Assembly (NCBI RefSeq): GCF_025717675.1 | Contig: NZ_JAJIRT010000009.1 | Location: 62,001 to 126,000, forward strand | Length of the DNA: 64,000 bases | Origin: Paucibacter sp. DJ2R-2 | Lineage (GTDB): Bacteria; Pseudomonadota; Gammaproteobacteria; Burkholderiales; Burkholderiaceae_C | Direction: 5' to 3' | Part shown: one piece after another, positions 16,762 through 25,830 of the stretch | Position numbering within the stretch: the stretch's first letter is position 1 | Layout of the letters: the number at the start of each line of letters is the position of its first letter | Made by a program: the position numbers and the translations under genes | The notes under the pieces: model-generated | What the model saw: the letters and a program-made list of their open reading frames with translations, nothing else | Databases searched by the model: none | What the model was told of the DNA's origin: nothing

Positions 16762-19041
16762 ATGACTGCCAAGAAGACCGCGACCACCGCTCCCGAAGCC
16801 GAAGAGACCAAGAAGCCCGCAGCCAAGGCTGTCCGGGTGGTCAAGGCCGTGAAGGCCGATGCAGCAGCCGCTGACAAGGCCGAAAAGCCCGCCAAGGCCG
16901 TGAAGGCACCCAAGGCGGCAGCGGCCACGGTCGAAGACGAGGACAAGCCCAAGCGCGGTCGCAAGCCCAAGGCAGCCACGGAAACCAAGAAGGCCACCGG
17001 CAAGAAGGCCGCCGAGGTAGAAGAAGAGGACTTCTCCGATCTCGAAGCCGACCTGGAAGGCGAGCCGGAAGCTGAAGCGGAAACCGAAGTCGCTGAGGTC
17101 GCCGAAGACAAGCCCAAGGCCAAGCCCCTGCGCATGAAAGTCTCGCGCGCCAAGGAGCGCGCGCTGATGCGCGAGTTCGGCCTGGAGGAAACGGCACTGA
17201 CGGAAGAAGAAGCCGCCAAGCGCCGCCACGAGCTGAAGACCCTGATCAAGATGGGCAAGACGCGTGGTTTCCTGACTCACCAGGAAATCAACGACCACTT
17301 GCCCGAGAAGCTGGTCAACGAGGAAATCCTCGAGGCCATCATCTCCATGTTGAACGACATGGGCATCGCGGTCTATGAGCAGGCACCGGACGCCGCTACC
17401 CTGCTGATCCAGGGCAGCGCCACCGCCACCTCGACCGAAGAAGAAGCCGAAGAAGCCGCCGAAGCCGCCCTGTCCACTGTGGACTCGGAATTCGGCCGCA
17501 CCACCGACCCGGTGCGCATGTATATGCGCGAAATGGGCACGGTCGAACTGCTGACCCGCGAAGGCGAAATCGAAATCGCCAAGCGCATCGAAGGCGGCCT
17601 GCAGGCCATGATGCTGGCCATCTCGGCCTCGCCCACCACCATCGCCCACATCCTGGACCTGGCCGACAAAATCCGCGCCGGCGAGAAGACCATTTCGGAA
17701 GTGGTGGACGGCTTCGTCGCTGCCGACGAGGCGGACGACTATGTGGCCGAAGAAGACTTCGACGAATTCGACGAAGAAGACGACGACGACGGCAATGGCG
17801 GCTCCAAGGCCCTGACCAAGAAGCTCGAAGAGCTGAAGAATGCCGCCCTCGTCAAGCTCGATTCGCTGGCCGTCAATTTCGACAAGATGCGCAAGTCCTT
17901 CGAGAAGGACGGCTACAAATCAGCCTCCTACAACAAGGCTCAGCAAGCGATCAGCGCCGAGTTGATGACCATCCGCTTCACCGTCAAGACGATTGAGAAG
18001 CTCTGCGATCTGCTGCGCTCGCAAGTGGACGATGTGCGCCGCTACGAGCGCGAGCTGCGCAAGATCGTGGTGGACAAATGCGGCATGCCTCAGGAGTACT
18101 TCATCAAGACTTTCCCACCCAATGCGCTGAACCGCGCCTGGGCCGAGAAGGAAGTGGCCGCCGGCAAGCCTTATTCCAATGTGCTGGCGCGCAATCTGCC
18201 GCCCGTGCAAGAACTGCAGCAAAAGCTGATCGACATCCAGAGCAAGGCCGTCGTGCCGATTGATGACCTCAAGGACATCAACAAGAAGATGAACGAGGGC
18301 GAAAAGGCCTCGCGCGACGCCAAGAAGGAAATGATCGAGGCCAATTTGCGCCTGGTGATTTCCATTGCCAAAAAGTACACCAACCGCGGCCTGCAGTTCC
18401 TGGACCTGATCCAGGAAGGCAATATCGGCCTGATGAAGGCGGTGGACAAGTTCGAATACCGTCGCGGCTACAAGTTCTCGACCTATGCGACCTGGTGGAT
18501 CCGTCAGGCCATCACCCGTTCGATCGCCGATCAGGCCCGCACCATCCGTATTCCGGTGCACATGATCGAAACGATCAACAAGATGAACCGCATCTCGCGC
18601 CAGCATTTGCAGGAATTCGGCTTTGAGCCGGATGCGCCTACCCTGGCCGAGAAGATGGAGATTCCTGAAGACAAGATCCGCAAGATCATGAAGATCGCCA
18701 AAGAGCCGATTTCCATGGAAACGCCGATCGGTGACGATGACGACAGCCACCTGGGCGACTTCATCGAGGACACCAACAACACCGCGCCGATCGAAGCAGC
18801 GATGCAAGCCGGCCTGCGCGATGTGGTGAAGGACATCCTCGACAGCCTGACCCCGCGCGAAGCCAAGGTGCTGCGCATGCGCTTCGGCATCGAAATGAGC
18901 ACGGACCACACGCTGGAAGAAGTGGGCAAGCAGTTCGACGTCACCCGCGAACGCATCCGCCAGATCGAAGCCAAGGCCATCCGCAAGCTCAAGCACCCCA
19001 GCCGCTCGGACAAGCTGCGCACGTATCTGGACAACCTGTAA
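16762..19041 (+). CDS. rpoD: RNA polymerase primary sigma factor RpoD (sigma70)
   Basis: A 759-residue housekeeping sigma factor. Residues 1-115 are a Lys/Ala/Glu-rich disordered extension with an AT-hook-like KRGRKPK. Region 1.1 follows (from about 130), then region 1.2 ([16 protein letters not shown]), a non-conserved acidic insert, regions 2.1-2.4 ([34 protein letters not shown]), region 3, and region 4 with its helix-turn-helix ([17 protein letters not shown]). E. coli RpoD is 613 residues; the extra length is mostly the N-terminal tail, as seen in other betaproteobacteria. The ATG at 16762 follows GAGGA. The last 32 bases are repeated 100 bp downstream, before the terminator at 19164-19190. 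Confidence 0.97.
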   Translation: MTAKKTATTAPEAEETKKPAAKAVRVVKAVKADAAAADKAEKPAKAVKAPKAAAATVEDEDKPKRGRKPKAATETKKATGKKAAEVEEEDFSDLEADLEGEPEAEAETEVAEVAEDKPKAKPLRMKVSRAKERALMREFGLEETALTEEEAAKRRHELKTLIKMGKTRGFLTHQEINDHLPEKLVNEEILEAIISMLNDMGIAVYEQAPDAATLLIQGSATATSTEEEAEEAAEAALSTVDSEFGRTTDPVRMYMREMGTVELLTREGEIEIAKRIEGGLQAMMLAISASPTTIAHILDLADKIRAGEKTISEVVDGFVAADEADDYVAEEDFDEFDEEDDDDGNGGSKALTKKLEELKNAALVKLDSLAVNFDKMRKSFEKDGYKSASYNKAQQAISAELMTIRFTVKTIEKLCDLLRSQVDDVRRYERELRKIVVDKCGMPQEYFIKTFPPNALNRAWAEKEVAAGKPYSNVLARNLPPVQELQQKLIDIQSKAVVPIDDLKDINKKMNEGEKASRDAKKEMIEANLRLVISIAKKYTNRGLQFLDLIQEGNIGLMKAVDKFEYRRGYKFSTYATWWIRQAITRSIADQARTIRIPVHMIETINKMNRISRQHLQEFGFEPDAPTLAEKMEIPEDKIRKIMKIAKEPISMETPIGDDDDSHLGDFIEDTNNTAPIEAAMQAGLRDVVKDILDSLTPREAKVLRMRFGIEMSTDHTLEEVGKQFDVTRERIRQIEAKAIRKLKHPSRSDKLRTYLDNL
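19010..19041 (+). repeat. First copy of the repeated rpoD 3' end
   Basis: The last 32 bases of rpoD, encoding [10 protein letters not shown] and the stop. They match 19110-19141 at 30 of 32 positions. Confidence 0.9.
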
Positions 19042-19057
19042 GGTTGTTGAGATGCGT

Positions 19058-19075
19058 AGCCCGCTGCGGCGGGCT
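19058..19075. repeat. GC-rich hairpin in the rpoD repeat spacer
   Basis: AGCCCGC (19058-19064) and GCGGGCT (19069-19075) form a perfect stem around TGCG. No T-run follows, so it is unlikely to be an intrinsic terminator. Confidence 0.8.
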
Positions 19076-19090
19076 GCCGCGCAGCGGAAA

Positions 19091-19099
19091 CGCAGCTTG
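19091..19099 (-). repeat. Inverted copy of the repeat head, rpoD module
   Basis: CGCAGCTTG is the reverse complement of CAAGCTGCG, found both in rpoD (19011-19019) and in the second copy (19111-19119). This is the same arrangement as in the hrpA and yggX modules, but with an 11-nt spacer instead of 45. Confidence 0.75.
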
Positions 19100-19109
19100 C
19101 GCCGCAGGC

Positions 19110-19141
19110 ACAAGCTGCGCACATATCTGGACAAGCTGTAA
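19110..19141 (+). pseudogene. Duplicated C-terminal fragment of rpoD
   Basis: A second copy of the rpoD 3' end, 100 bp after the first, reading HKLRTYLDKL and a stop. The two differences are acg/aca (silent) and aac/aag. It is immediately followed by the presumed rpoD terminator. Confidence 0.85.
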
Positions 19142-19160
19142 TCGGGTTGGCCTAAGGAGC

Positions 19161-19190
19161 AAAGGGCTGGAGCAATCCAGCCCTTTTTTT
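19161..19190 (+). terminator. Rho-independent terminator of rpoD
   Basis: GGGCTGGA (19164-19171) and TCCAGCCC (19176-19183) form a stem around GCAA, followed by seven T residues. It lies beyond the duplicated rpoD end, about 120 bp after the stop codon. Confidence 0.95.
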
Positions 19191-19321
19191 GTGGCCGAGC
19201 ACCTGGCGTGCGACGCCGATCTGGCCATCTGGAACGCTGGCGCGTGCTTTCTCCCGAAATGGGCCTGCTCGGGCCCCGGCTACACTGCCAACTACTTCAC
19301 GCTCGCCGCTCTCGCCCTGAC

Positions 19322-20302
19322 ATGACCCACATCCGGGAACGCACTGTTTTGTTTGCCGATCTGCGCGGCAGCACGGCATTGTTCGAGACCTTGGGCAATG
19401 CGGAGGCCTCGGCCCTGGTGACCCAGACGGTGAACCAGATAGCCCGAGCTGTGGACGAGTGCAACGGGCGCCTGATCAAGACCCTGGGCGACGGGCTGAT
19501 GGCCGTGTTCGAGGTGCCGCGTGACGGCGTCAAGTCGGCCATCCGCATGCACGAGCAACTCGAGCGCCTGGTGGCGCGCGGCAAGCAGCAAGGCTCAGCC
19601 GGCCTGCGCGCCCTGCGCATGCAGGTGGCCCTGGCCCGCGGCGAGGTGGTGGAGCTCAATGGCGATTGTTTCGGCGACGCGGTCAATGTGGCAGCACGCC
19701 TGCTCGACCATGCCGGCGACAACGAAACCCTGATCACCGTCGAGGTGCTCAATGGCCTGCCCAGCACCCAGAAGCTGCGCTTTCGAAGCCTGGACCTGAT
19801 CGCCGTGCGCGGCCGCGCCGAGCCCGTGCATGTCCATGTGCTCGACCAGCCCAACCAGGGCGATATGGCAGCCACGCAGTTCGGCGAAGTGGTCCATGCC
19901 GTGGAGCCGGACGGTATCCGCCTGGTTTGGATGGACCTGGACCGGGTCTTCGACATCGACAGCATGCCCATCGTGCTCGGGCGCAGCGTGCAAGCCACCT
20001 ACTGCATCACCGACGCGCGCGTGTCGCGTTCGCATGCCCGTGTCGACTGGCATGGCGGCAGCTTCTCCATCACCGACCTCAGCTACAACGGCACCTTTGT
20101 GCGCTTCGGTCTGGACGGCGAAATCGTCAGCCTCAAGCGCGGCAGCTGTACCCTGCACGGCAGCGGTGCCATCGGCCTGGGCAGCCCGCCGGTCGACGCG
20201 ACCTCACCGACGGTGCGTTTTGAAGTTCTGCATTTCGCCGACACAGAGCCCTTGCAACTCAGTCAAGGACGCAGCAGCGCGAGCCAGTCAGCGATTGACT
20301 AG
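19322..20302 (+). CDS. Class III adenylate/guanylate cyclase with C-terminal FHA domain
   Basis: A 326-residue soluble protein. The N-terminal half is a class III cyclase catalytic domain, with VLFADLRGST (first metal Asp), TLGDGLMAVFE (second metal Asp) and GDAVNVAARL. The C-terminal half is an FHA domain with the LGR, SRSHARV and NGTFV signatures that read phosphothreonine. It should make cAMP or cGMP under control of a Thr-phosphorylated partner, possibly a Hanks kinase such as the one at 1-973; that link is inference. The ATG at 19322 gives a compact catalytic N-terminus; the frame extends 114 nt upstream without family similarity. It lies downstream of the rpoD terminator and 15 nt before hemH, suggesting co-transcription with hemH. 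Confidence 0.88.
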   Translation: MTHIRERTVLFADLRGSTALFETLGNAEASALVTQTVNQIARAVDECNGRLIKTLGDGLMAVFEVPRDGVKSAIRMHEQLERLVARGKQQGSAGLRALRMQVALARGEVVELNGDCFGDAVNVAARLLDHAGDNETLITVEVLNGLPSTQKLRFRSLDLIAVRGRAEPVHVHVLDQPNQGDMAATQFGEVVHAVEPDGIRLVWMDLDRVFDIDSMPIVLGRSVQATYCITDARVSRSHARVDWHGGSFSITDLSYNGTFVRFGLDGEIVSLKRGSCTLHGSGAIGLGSPPVDATSPTVRFEVLHFADTEPLQLSQGRSSASQSAID

Positions 20303-20317
20303 ACCTATCATGCCCGC

Positions 20318-21409
20318 ATGAGCATGAAGCCTGAACCCGCCTACCGCCACGGTACGGCCCCCAAGACCGCCCTCCTCTATTGCAACCTCGGCACACCCGA
20401 GGCGCCCACGGCCGCCGCATTGCGGACCTATCTGGCCCAGTTCCTCAGCGACGCACGCGTGGTTGAGATCCCGCGCCTGATCTGGATGCTCATCTTGCAC
20501 GGCATCATCCTGCGCGTGCGTCCGGCCAAGTCGGCGGCCAAGTACGCCACCGTCTGGATGCCAGAAGGCTCACCGCTCAAGGTCTGGACCGAACGCCAGT
20601 CCAAGCTGCTGCAAGGCCTGCTGGGCGAGCGCGGCCACCGCGTCAGCGTGCGCTATGCCATGCGCTATGGCCAACCTTCCGTCGCCGCGCAACTCGATGC
20701 CCTGCGTGCCGAAGGCGTCACCCGCGTGCTGGTGCTGCCGGCCTACCCGCAGTACTCGGGCGCCACCACCGCCAGCGTGATCGATGATGTGGCGCGCTGG
20801 AGCTTGCAGACCCGCCACCTGCCCGAGCTGCGCTTCATCAACCGCTACCACGACCAGCCACAGCACATCGCCGCCCTGGCGGACAGCGTGCGCCGCCACT
20901 GGGCCGAGCACGGCCGCAGCGACAAGCTGGTGATGAGTTTTCACGGCATGCCAGCGCGCACTCTGGCCCTGGGTGACCCCTACCACTGCGAATGCCTGAA
21001 GACCGGCCGCCTGCTGGCCGAGGCCTTGGGCCTCGCCCGTGAGCAATGGCTGGTGACCTTCCAAAGCCGCTTCGGCAAGGCCAAGTGGCTGGAGCCCTAC
21101 ACCGAACCCAGCTTGATCAAGCTGGCCCAGGAAGGCCTGAAGAGCATCACCCTGATCTGCCCCGGTTTCAGTGCCGACTGCCTGGAAACGCTGGAAGAAA
21201 TCAACCAGGAAGCGCGCGAAGCCTTTCTGCACGCAGGCGGCCAGGCCTTCAGCTATGTGCCCTGCCTGAATGACGACCCAGCTGGCATGCGCGCCCTGGC
21301 CGACCTGGCCGAACAGCATCTGCAAGGCTGGCCCACGCGCGAGCTGGCCGATGCCTCAGCCCAGGCGGCACAGCGCGAACGCGCGCTGGCCCTGGGCGCC
21401 AAGGACTGA
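20318..21409 (+). CDS. hemH: Ferrochelatase
   Basis: A 363-residue ferrochelatase, which inserts Fe(2+) into protoporphyrin IX in the last step of haem synthesis. The core motifs are present: LLYCNLGTPEAPT at the N-terminus, PAYPQYSGATTASV, the catalytic-histidine segment SFHGMPARTL, and the CPGFSADCLETLEEI signature with its conserved glutamate. The start is the ATG at 20318; a second Met two codons later is an alternative. It is 15 nt from the cyclase-FHA gene and converges with tctA 19 nt downstream, with no obvious terminator between. Its length fits the betaproteobacterial family. Confidence 0.96.
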   Translation: MSMKPEPAYRHGTAPKTALLYCNLGTPEAPTAAALRTYLAQFLSDARVVEIPRLIWMLILHGIILRVRPAKSAAKYATVWMPEGSPLKVWTERQSKLLQGLLGERGHRVSVRYAMRYGQPSVAAQLDALRAEGVTRVLVLPAYPQYSGATTASVIDDVARWSLQTRHLPELRFINRYHDQPQHIAALADSVRRHWAEHGRSDKLVMSFHGMPARTLALGDPYHCECLKTGRLLAEALGLAREQWLVTFQSRFGKAKWLEPYTEPSLIKLAQEGLKSITLICPGFSADCLETLEEINQEAREAFLHAGGQAFSYVPCLNDDPAGMRALADLAEQHLQGWPTRELADASAQAAQRERALALGAKD

Positions 21410-21428
21410 TCAGGCGGTTTGTCGAAGA

Positions 21429-22958
21429 TCAGGAGGTGTGCGCAGCATTGCGCTGCGCCGCCAGCCTCACCTCACGCCAGCGCACCACCCGCGGCCACAG
21501 CCGCGGCAACACCAGCACCAGCACCACCAGCGCCAGCAGGCCGGCCGACATCGGCCGCTGCACGAACACGCCCCAGTGGCCCTCGCCGATGGACAGGGCG
21601 TTGCGCATCTGCGCCTCGGCGATCGGACCCAGAATCATGCCCACCACCACCGGCGCGGTCGGGAAGTCAAAGCGGCGCATCACCACGCCCAGCAGGCCGA
21701 TGGCCAGCATGACGACCAGATCGAACGCACTTTGGCGCATGCCGTACACACCCACGGTCGCGAAGATCAGGATGCCCGCGTAGAGCTGCGGCTTGGGGAT
21801 CTTGAGCAGCTTGACCCACAGGCCCACCAAGGGCAGGTTCAGCACCAGCAGCATCACATTGCCGATGTAGAGCGAGGCGATCAGGGCCCAGACCAGGGTG
21901 GACGAGGTCTGAAACAGCTGCGGCCCCGCCTGGATGCCGTAGTTCTGCAGGGCCGAGAGCATGATGGCTGCGGTCACCGAGGTCGGGATGCCCAGGGTCA
22001 GCAGCGGCACCAGAGTGGCGGTCACCGCAGCATTGTTGGCCGCCTCCGGGCCGGCCACGCCTTCAATGGCGCCGGTGGTGCCGAACTCTTCGGGGTGCTT
22101 GCTCAGCTTGCGCTCGGCGGCATAGCTCAGAAAGGTCGGAATCTCCGAGCCACCAGCCGGAATGGTGCCGAAGGGGAAACCGATCACCGTGCCGCGGAGC
22201 CAAGCTGGCCAGGAGCGGCGCCACTCGCTGCCGGTCATGTGCACGCTGCTCATCTTGTTGATCTCTTGGGTGCTGCGGCCCTCGTACAAGGCGTTGTACA
22301 AGGTCTCGCCCACCGCAAACAGGCCCACGGCCACGAGCACCGTCTCGATACCGTCCATGAATTCCGGCACACCGCCGGTGTAGCGCACCTGGCCGGTGAT
22401 CTGGTCCAGGCCGACCAGGCCCATGGCCAGGCCGATGAACAAGGCCGTCATGCCGCGCAGCGTGCTCTTGCCCAGCACCGCACTGACGGTGGTGAAGGCC
22501 AGCAGCATCAGGCAGAAATACTCCGGCGGGCCGAGCGTGACCGCGAACTCGGCCATGACCGGCGCGAACAAAGTCACCAGCACGGTGGCAATCGTGCCGG
22601 CCACGAAGGAGCCGATGGCCGAGGTGGCCAGGGCCGCACCGGCTCGGCCGTTCTTGGCCATCTTGAAGCCTTCCAGCGCGGTCACCATGGTGCCGGTCTC
22701 GCCGGGCGTGTTGAGCAGGATGGAGGTGGTGGAGCCGCCGTACATGGCACCGTAGTAAATGCCGGCGAAGAAGATCATCGAGGCCGTGGGTTCGACCTGG
22801 GAGGTGATGGGCAGCAGCATGGCCACCGTCACCGCCGGCCCCAAGCCCGGCAACACACCGATGCCGGTACCGATCACACAGCCCAGAAAGGCCCAGAGCA
22901 GATTGACCGGTGTGCCGGCCGTCATGAAGCCGCCGAGCAGCTGATTCCAGAGTTCCAT
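21429..22958 (-). CDS. tctA: Tripartite tricarboxylate transporter large permease TctA
   Basis: A 509-residue polytopic inner-membrane protein of the TctA family. Recognisable blocks are [19 protein letters not shown] near the N-terminus and [21 protein letters not shown], a family signature, followed by about ten hydrophobic segments. With TctB and the periplasmic TctC it forms a secondary, ion-driven importer of citrate-like acids. The ATG at 22958 has a GAGGA sequence 8 nt upstream; the GTG one codon earlier is less likely. It is the last gene of the porin-tctC-tctB-tctA cluster, 10 nt after tctB. Confidence 0.95.
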   Translation of the reverse strand: MELWNQLLGGFMTAGTPVNLLWAFLGCVIGTGIGVLPGLGPAVTVAMLLPITSQVEPTASMIFFAGIYYGAMYGGSTTSILLNTPGETGTMVTALEGFKMAKNGRAGAALATSAIGSFVAGTIATVLVTLFAPVMAEFAVTLGPPEYFCLMLLAFTTVSAVLGKSTLRGMTALFIGLAMGLVGLDQITGQVRYTGGVPEFMDGIETVLVAVGLFAVGETLYNALYEGRSTQEINKMSSVHMTGSEWRRSWPAWLRGTVIGFPFGTIPAGGSEIPTFLSYAAERKLSKHPEEFGTTGAIEGVAGPEAANNAAVTATLVPLLTLGIPTSVTAAIMLSALQNYGIQAGPQLFQTSSTLVWALIASLYIGNVMLLVLNLPLVGLWVKLLKIPKPQLYAGILIFATVGVYGMRQSAFDLVVMLAIGLLGVVMRRFDFPTAPVVVGMILGPIAEAQMRNALSIGEGHWGVFVQRPMSAGLLALVVLVLVLPRLWPRVVRWREVRLAAQRNAAHTS

Positions 22959-22968
22959 CACATCGTCC

Positions 22969-23484
22969 TCAGAGCCAGCCGCTGGCCGTCAAGCCGGGCA
23001 GTTGGATGGCCAGCAATTTGGTGAAGAGCCAGAACACCGGCGCGGCAATCAGCACACCGCTGACGCCGTCGATCACGGTCTGGCGCAGATCGCCGCCGGG
23101 GCGGCCTTCCGACATGCGCAGGCCACGCACCGCCAGGGTGAAGCACAGGGCACAGGCCAGGATGAAGCCGATCACGGTGATCAAGCCGGCATTGGCCAAT
23201 ACCCCAGCCACCACCCAGGCCACCGCCTTCCAGTCACCCCGGGCCGAGCCCGAAGGCGTCTCCATGGCTCGGTAGCCACCGCTGCGCGCCTCCCAGATCA
23301 GCCAGGCTCCGCAAATCATCAGCACCACCGAGACCAGCCAGGGCAAGGCATTGGGGCCCACACCGGCGTAACCCGCGTCGGAGGGGATGAAAGTGGCCCC
23401 GTAAGCCATCAGCGCGCCGATCAGCAGCGCGCCACCGCCGACCAGACTCTGGTGCAGCACGGAGGAAGAAGTTTCGGTCGCCAT
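22969..23484 (-). CDS. tctB: Tripartite tricarboxylate transporter small membrane protein TctB
   Basis: A 171-residue membrane protein with four predicted transmembrane segments, matching the small TctB subunit in size and topology. One example is [19 protein letters not shown] near residue 17. It lies between tctC and tctA, 10 nt before tctA, as in other Tct operons. The ATG at 23484 follows a GAGGGT ribosome-binding sequence; an in-frame upstream start would add 11 residues. TctB sequences are poorly conserved, so the call leans on gene order and topology. Confidence 0.88.
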   Translation of the reverse strand: MATETSSSVLHQSLVGGGALLIGALMAYGATFIPSDAGYAGVGPNALPWLVSVVLMICGAWLIWEARSGGYRAMETPSGSARGDWKAVAWVVAGVLANAGLITVIGFILACALCFTLAVRGLRMSEGRPGGDLRQTVIDGVSGVLIAAPVFWLFTKLLAIQLPGLTASGWL

Positions 23485-23575
23485 AGGACCCTCGCTAACA
23501 AATGAACTCAGCGCCATCCCGCCAGACTCCCGCCTGGCCGGATGCGCATGCCGCGCCTTGCTGACGCGCCCTCGT

Positions 23576-24535
23576 TCAGATCATTCCGGACTTGACCATC
23601 ACCGCACGCAGCATCGCGAATTCCTGATCCACGAAATCGGCAAAGGCTTTGCCAGTCAGCAGCGCCGGCGTCCAGCCGTTCTTCTCCAGCGCTTCGATCC
23701 AGCTCTTGTTGCGGAACACCAAAGTCATCATGTCGGTCAGCGCCTTGTGTTGCTCTGGGCTGATGCCCGGGGGCGCGTAAACGCCGCGCCAGTTGCCGAT
23801 CTCGACATTGATGCCCAACTCACGCAGCGTCGGCACGTTCAGGCCCTTGAGCCGGGTCGGCGCTGTCACGGCGATGGGGCGCATCTTGCCGCTCTCGATG
23901 TACTGGGCGAATTCGCTGTAGCCACTGCCACCGACGGTGACATTGCCGCCCAGAATGGCGGCCGTGGCCTCGCCGCCGCCACGGAAGGGCACGTAGTTGA
24001 TCTTGGAGGCGTCCACGCCGACGTCACGAGCGATCATGGCCGCAGCCACATGCTCGGTGGAACCACGCGAGCCGCCACCCCACTTGACGCTTCCGGGGTC
24101 CTTCTTCATCTGCTCGACCACGTCCTTCATGGTCTTGAGCGGCGAGTTGGCCGGCAACACGAAGACGTTGTATTCGCTGGTCAGGCGAGCGACCGGCGTG
24201 GCCTGACTCAGGCTGACCGGCGGCTTGCCGGTGATGATGCCGCCCAGCATCACCGCGCCCATGACCATCAGCGCATTGCCATCGCCCTTGCTGGCGTTGA
24301 CGAACTGGGCCAGGCCGATGGCACCTGCCGCGCCGCCTTTGTTCTCGTACTGCACCGAGGCCGCCATGCCAGCGTCCTGCATGGCCTTGCCCAAGGCACG
24401 GCCAGTGGTGTCCCAGCCGCCGCCCGGGTTGGCGGGAATCATCATCTTGATGTTGGCGCTGGCAGAGGCCAAATCCGGCAAGGCGCCGGCGGCAGCCATG
24501 GCGGCCAGGGATTTCAGAAAGGTGTCGCGACGCAT
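23576..24535 (-). CDS. tctC: Tripartite tricarboxylate transporter substrate-binding protein TctC (Bug family)
   Basis: A 319-residue periplasmic solute-binding protein of the Bug/TctC family. The N-terminus MRRDTFLKSLAAMAAAG resembles a twin-arginine signal, with one extra residue between RR and FLK, and precedes an ASA cleavage region. IPANPGGGWDTTGRAL is the family signature near the mature N-terminus. It captures a carboxylate and presents it to TctAB; the exact ligand cannot be read from sequence. A strong AGGAGA sequence precedes the ATG. It lies between the porin gene and tctB. Confidence 0.94.
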   Translation of the reverse strand: MRRDTFLKSLAAMAAAGALPDLASASANIKMMIPANPGGGWDTTGRALGKAMQDAGMAASVQYENKGGAAGAIGLAQFVNASKGDGNALMVMGAVMLGGIITGKPPVSLSQATPVARLTSEYNVFVLPANSPLKTMKDVVEQMKKDPGSVKWGGGSRGSTEHVAAAMIARDVGVDASKINYVPFRGGGEATAAILGGNVTVGGSGYSEFAQYIESGKMRPIAVTAPTRLKGLNVPTLRELGINVEIGNWRGVYAPPGISPEQHKALTDMMTLVFRNKSWIEALEKNGWTPALLTGKAFADFVDQEFAMLRAVMVKSGMI

Positions 24536-24613
24536 GGTGTTTGTCTCCTGTGCTTTGATGTCTTGTTGTCAACCGGCGCCGCCCCAGCTCTGGTCCAGGG
24601 CGGCCCGCAGCGA

Positions 24614-25642
24614 TCAGAACGAGTGGTAAATGCCCAGTTCCGTGCCGGTGGAACTTTGACCGGCCAGCACGGCCGAACCGCCGGGGATCAGGAACTTGCC
24701 CTTCGCGCTGTTCTGCACCCGAGATGCCGTGGCATAGATCGAGCTGCGCTTGGACAGGTTGTTGACATACCCCAGGGCCAGCAGCTTGCCACTGTAGTCG
24801 CTGCCGCTGGCGCTGTCGCGGTTCTTGGAGTGCACATGGCTGAAACGCAGCACATGGGCGCCCTGGGTGTAGCTGCCGCCCAGCACCCAGTTGGTCTGCT
24901 CACGTGTGGTCTGCTTGCTGACGTGGTACAGACCCATCAGCTTGAAGGCGTCGACCGTGTAGCTGGCGCCCAGATTGCTGACCTTGAACTTGGCATTGGC
25001 GGCGGTGTTGCTGGTCTCGGACCAGGCGCCGGCCACATCGAAAGCACCCGCCGCATAGCCCAGACGCCCACCTACATACTTACCGGTGGACCCTTCCCCT
25101 GCGGCCATCATGGCCTGGCCATAAATGCCGCCGAGATTGCCGGGTAGGAAGTAACCGACCGAGTTGTCGGAGCGAACCACGGTCTTGGACGTGCCGGAGG
25201 AGCCGTCAAAGCCATAGACCAGATTGCTGGCAGCGCCGACCCCATTGGTGCCGAAGGCATTGAACCGGCTGATGCTCCAGAAGGTGGGCGTGTAGTCGCG
25301 CCCCAGGCGCACCTCGCCGGCGGCCTTGTCGCTCAAGCTGACCGTGGCACGGCGGCGCCAGTCGCCGCCCGAGCCGACATCCGGGCCGATCGCGCCTTCC
25401 AGATGGAAACTGGCACTGAGGCCATTGCCCAGGTCCTCGGTGCCGCGAAAACCGATGCGGCTGGTCTGCATGCCGTCGATGCTGACCATGGACAGGCTTT
25501 TGCTGCCGTTCTTCAGGCGCTGCACGCCCACGTCCAGCACGCCGAAAATCGTCACATTGCTTTGGGCCGAGGCCAGGCCGGCACTGCTGCCGAGAACGGC
25601 CAGGGCCAGCCATGGGGCCCAAGACTTGCATCCACGTTTCAT
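24614..25642 (-). CDS. Outer-membrane porin (Gram-negative trimeric type)
   Basis: A 342-residue outer-membrane protein with a Sec signal peptide (1-26, ending ASA) and the mature start QSNVTIFGVLDVGVQ, typical of betaproteobacterial 16-stranded porins. Further marks are SRIGFRGTEDLGNG, the plug-strand region RRATVSLSDKAAGEVRLGRDYTP, and the C-terminal IYHSF whose final Phe is the BAM recognition signal. As the first gene of the Tct cluster it probably admits carboxylates to the periplasm. The ATG at 25642 follows GGAGA; an upstream open frame of 40 codons lacks a signal-peptide start. The intergenic region with tctD is 188 bp. Confidence 0.95.
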   Translation of the reverse strand: MKRGCKSWAPWLALAVLGSSAGLASAQSNVTIFGVLDVGVQRLKNGSKSLSMVSIDGMQTSRIGFRGTEDLGNGLSASFHLEGAIGPDVGSGGDWRRRATVSLSDKAAGEVRLGRDYTPTFWSISRFNAFGTNGVGAASNLVYGFDGSSGTSKTVVRSDNSVGYFLPGNLGGIYGQAMMAAGEGSTGKYVGGRLGYAAGAFDVAGAWSETSNTAANAKFKVSNLGASYTVDAFKLMGLYHVSKQTTREQTNWVLGGSYTQGAHVLRFSHVHSKNRDSASGSDYSGKLLALGYVNNLSKRSSIYATASRVQNSAKGKFLIPGGSAVLAGQSSTGTELGIYHSF

Positions 25643-25830
25643 CGTTCTTGTCTCCGGTTCTAGGTTTGAGGTCACAACGCTGCGAGGGCGTTGCGCGCAA
25701 GGCGGGCGGAACCCGGCTGGCACCGACATGGTGCTGGGCCTGGCTGTCAAATGCCTGTCCAAAGCCCTGGGACAAAACCTGAGGCGCCCGAGCCGGCTCG
25801 GGGCCCAGGCGCTCTGCTATCGTCCCCGCC

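Noticed and set aside
16762-17110. The Lys/Ala-rich RpoD N-terminus as an assembly or frame error
   Set aside because: The frame is continuous into region 1.1, a good ribosome-binding site precedes the ATG, and long basic tails are normal in betaproteobacterial RpoD.
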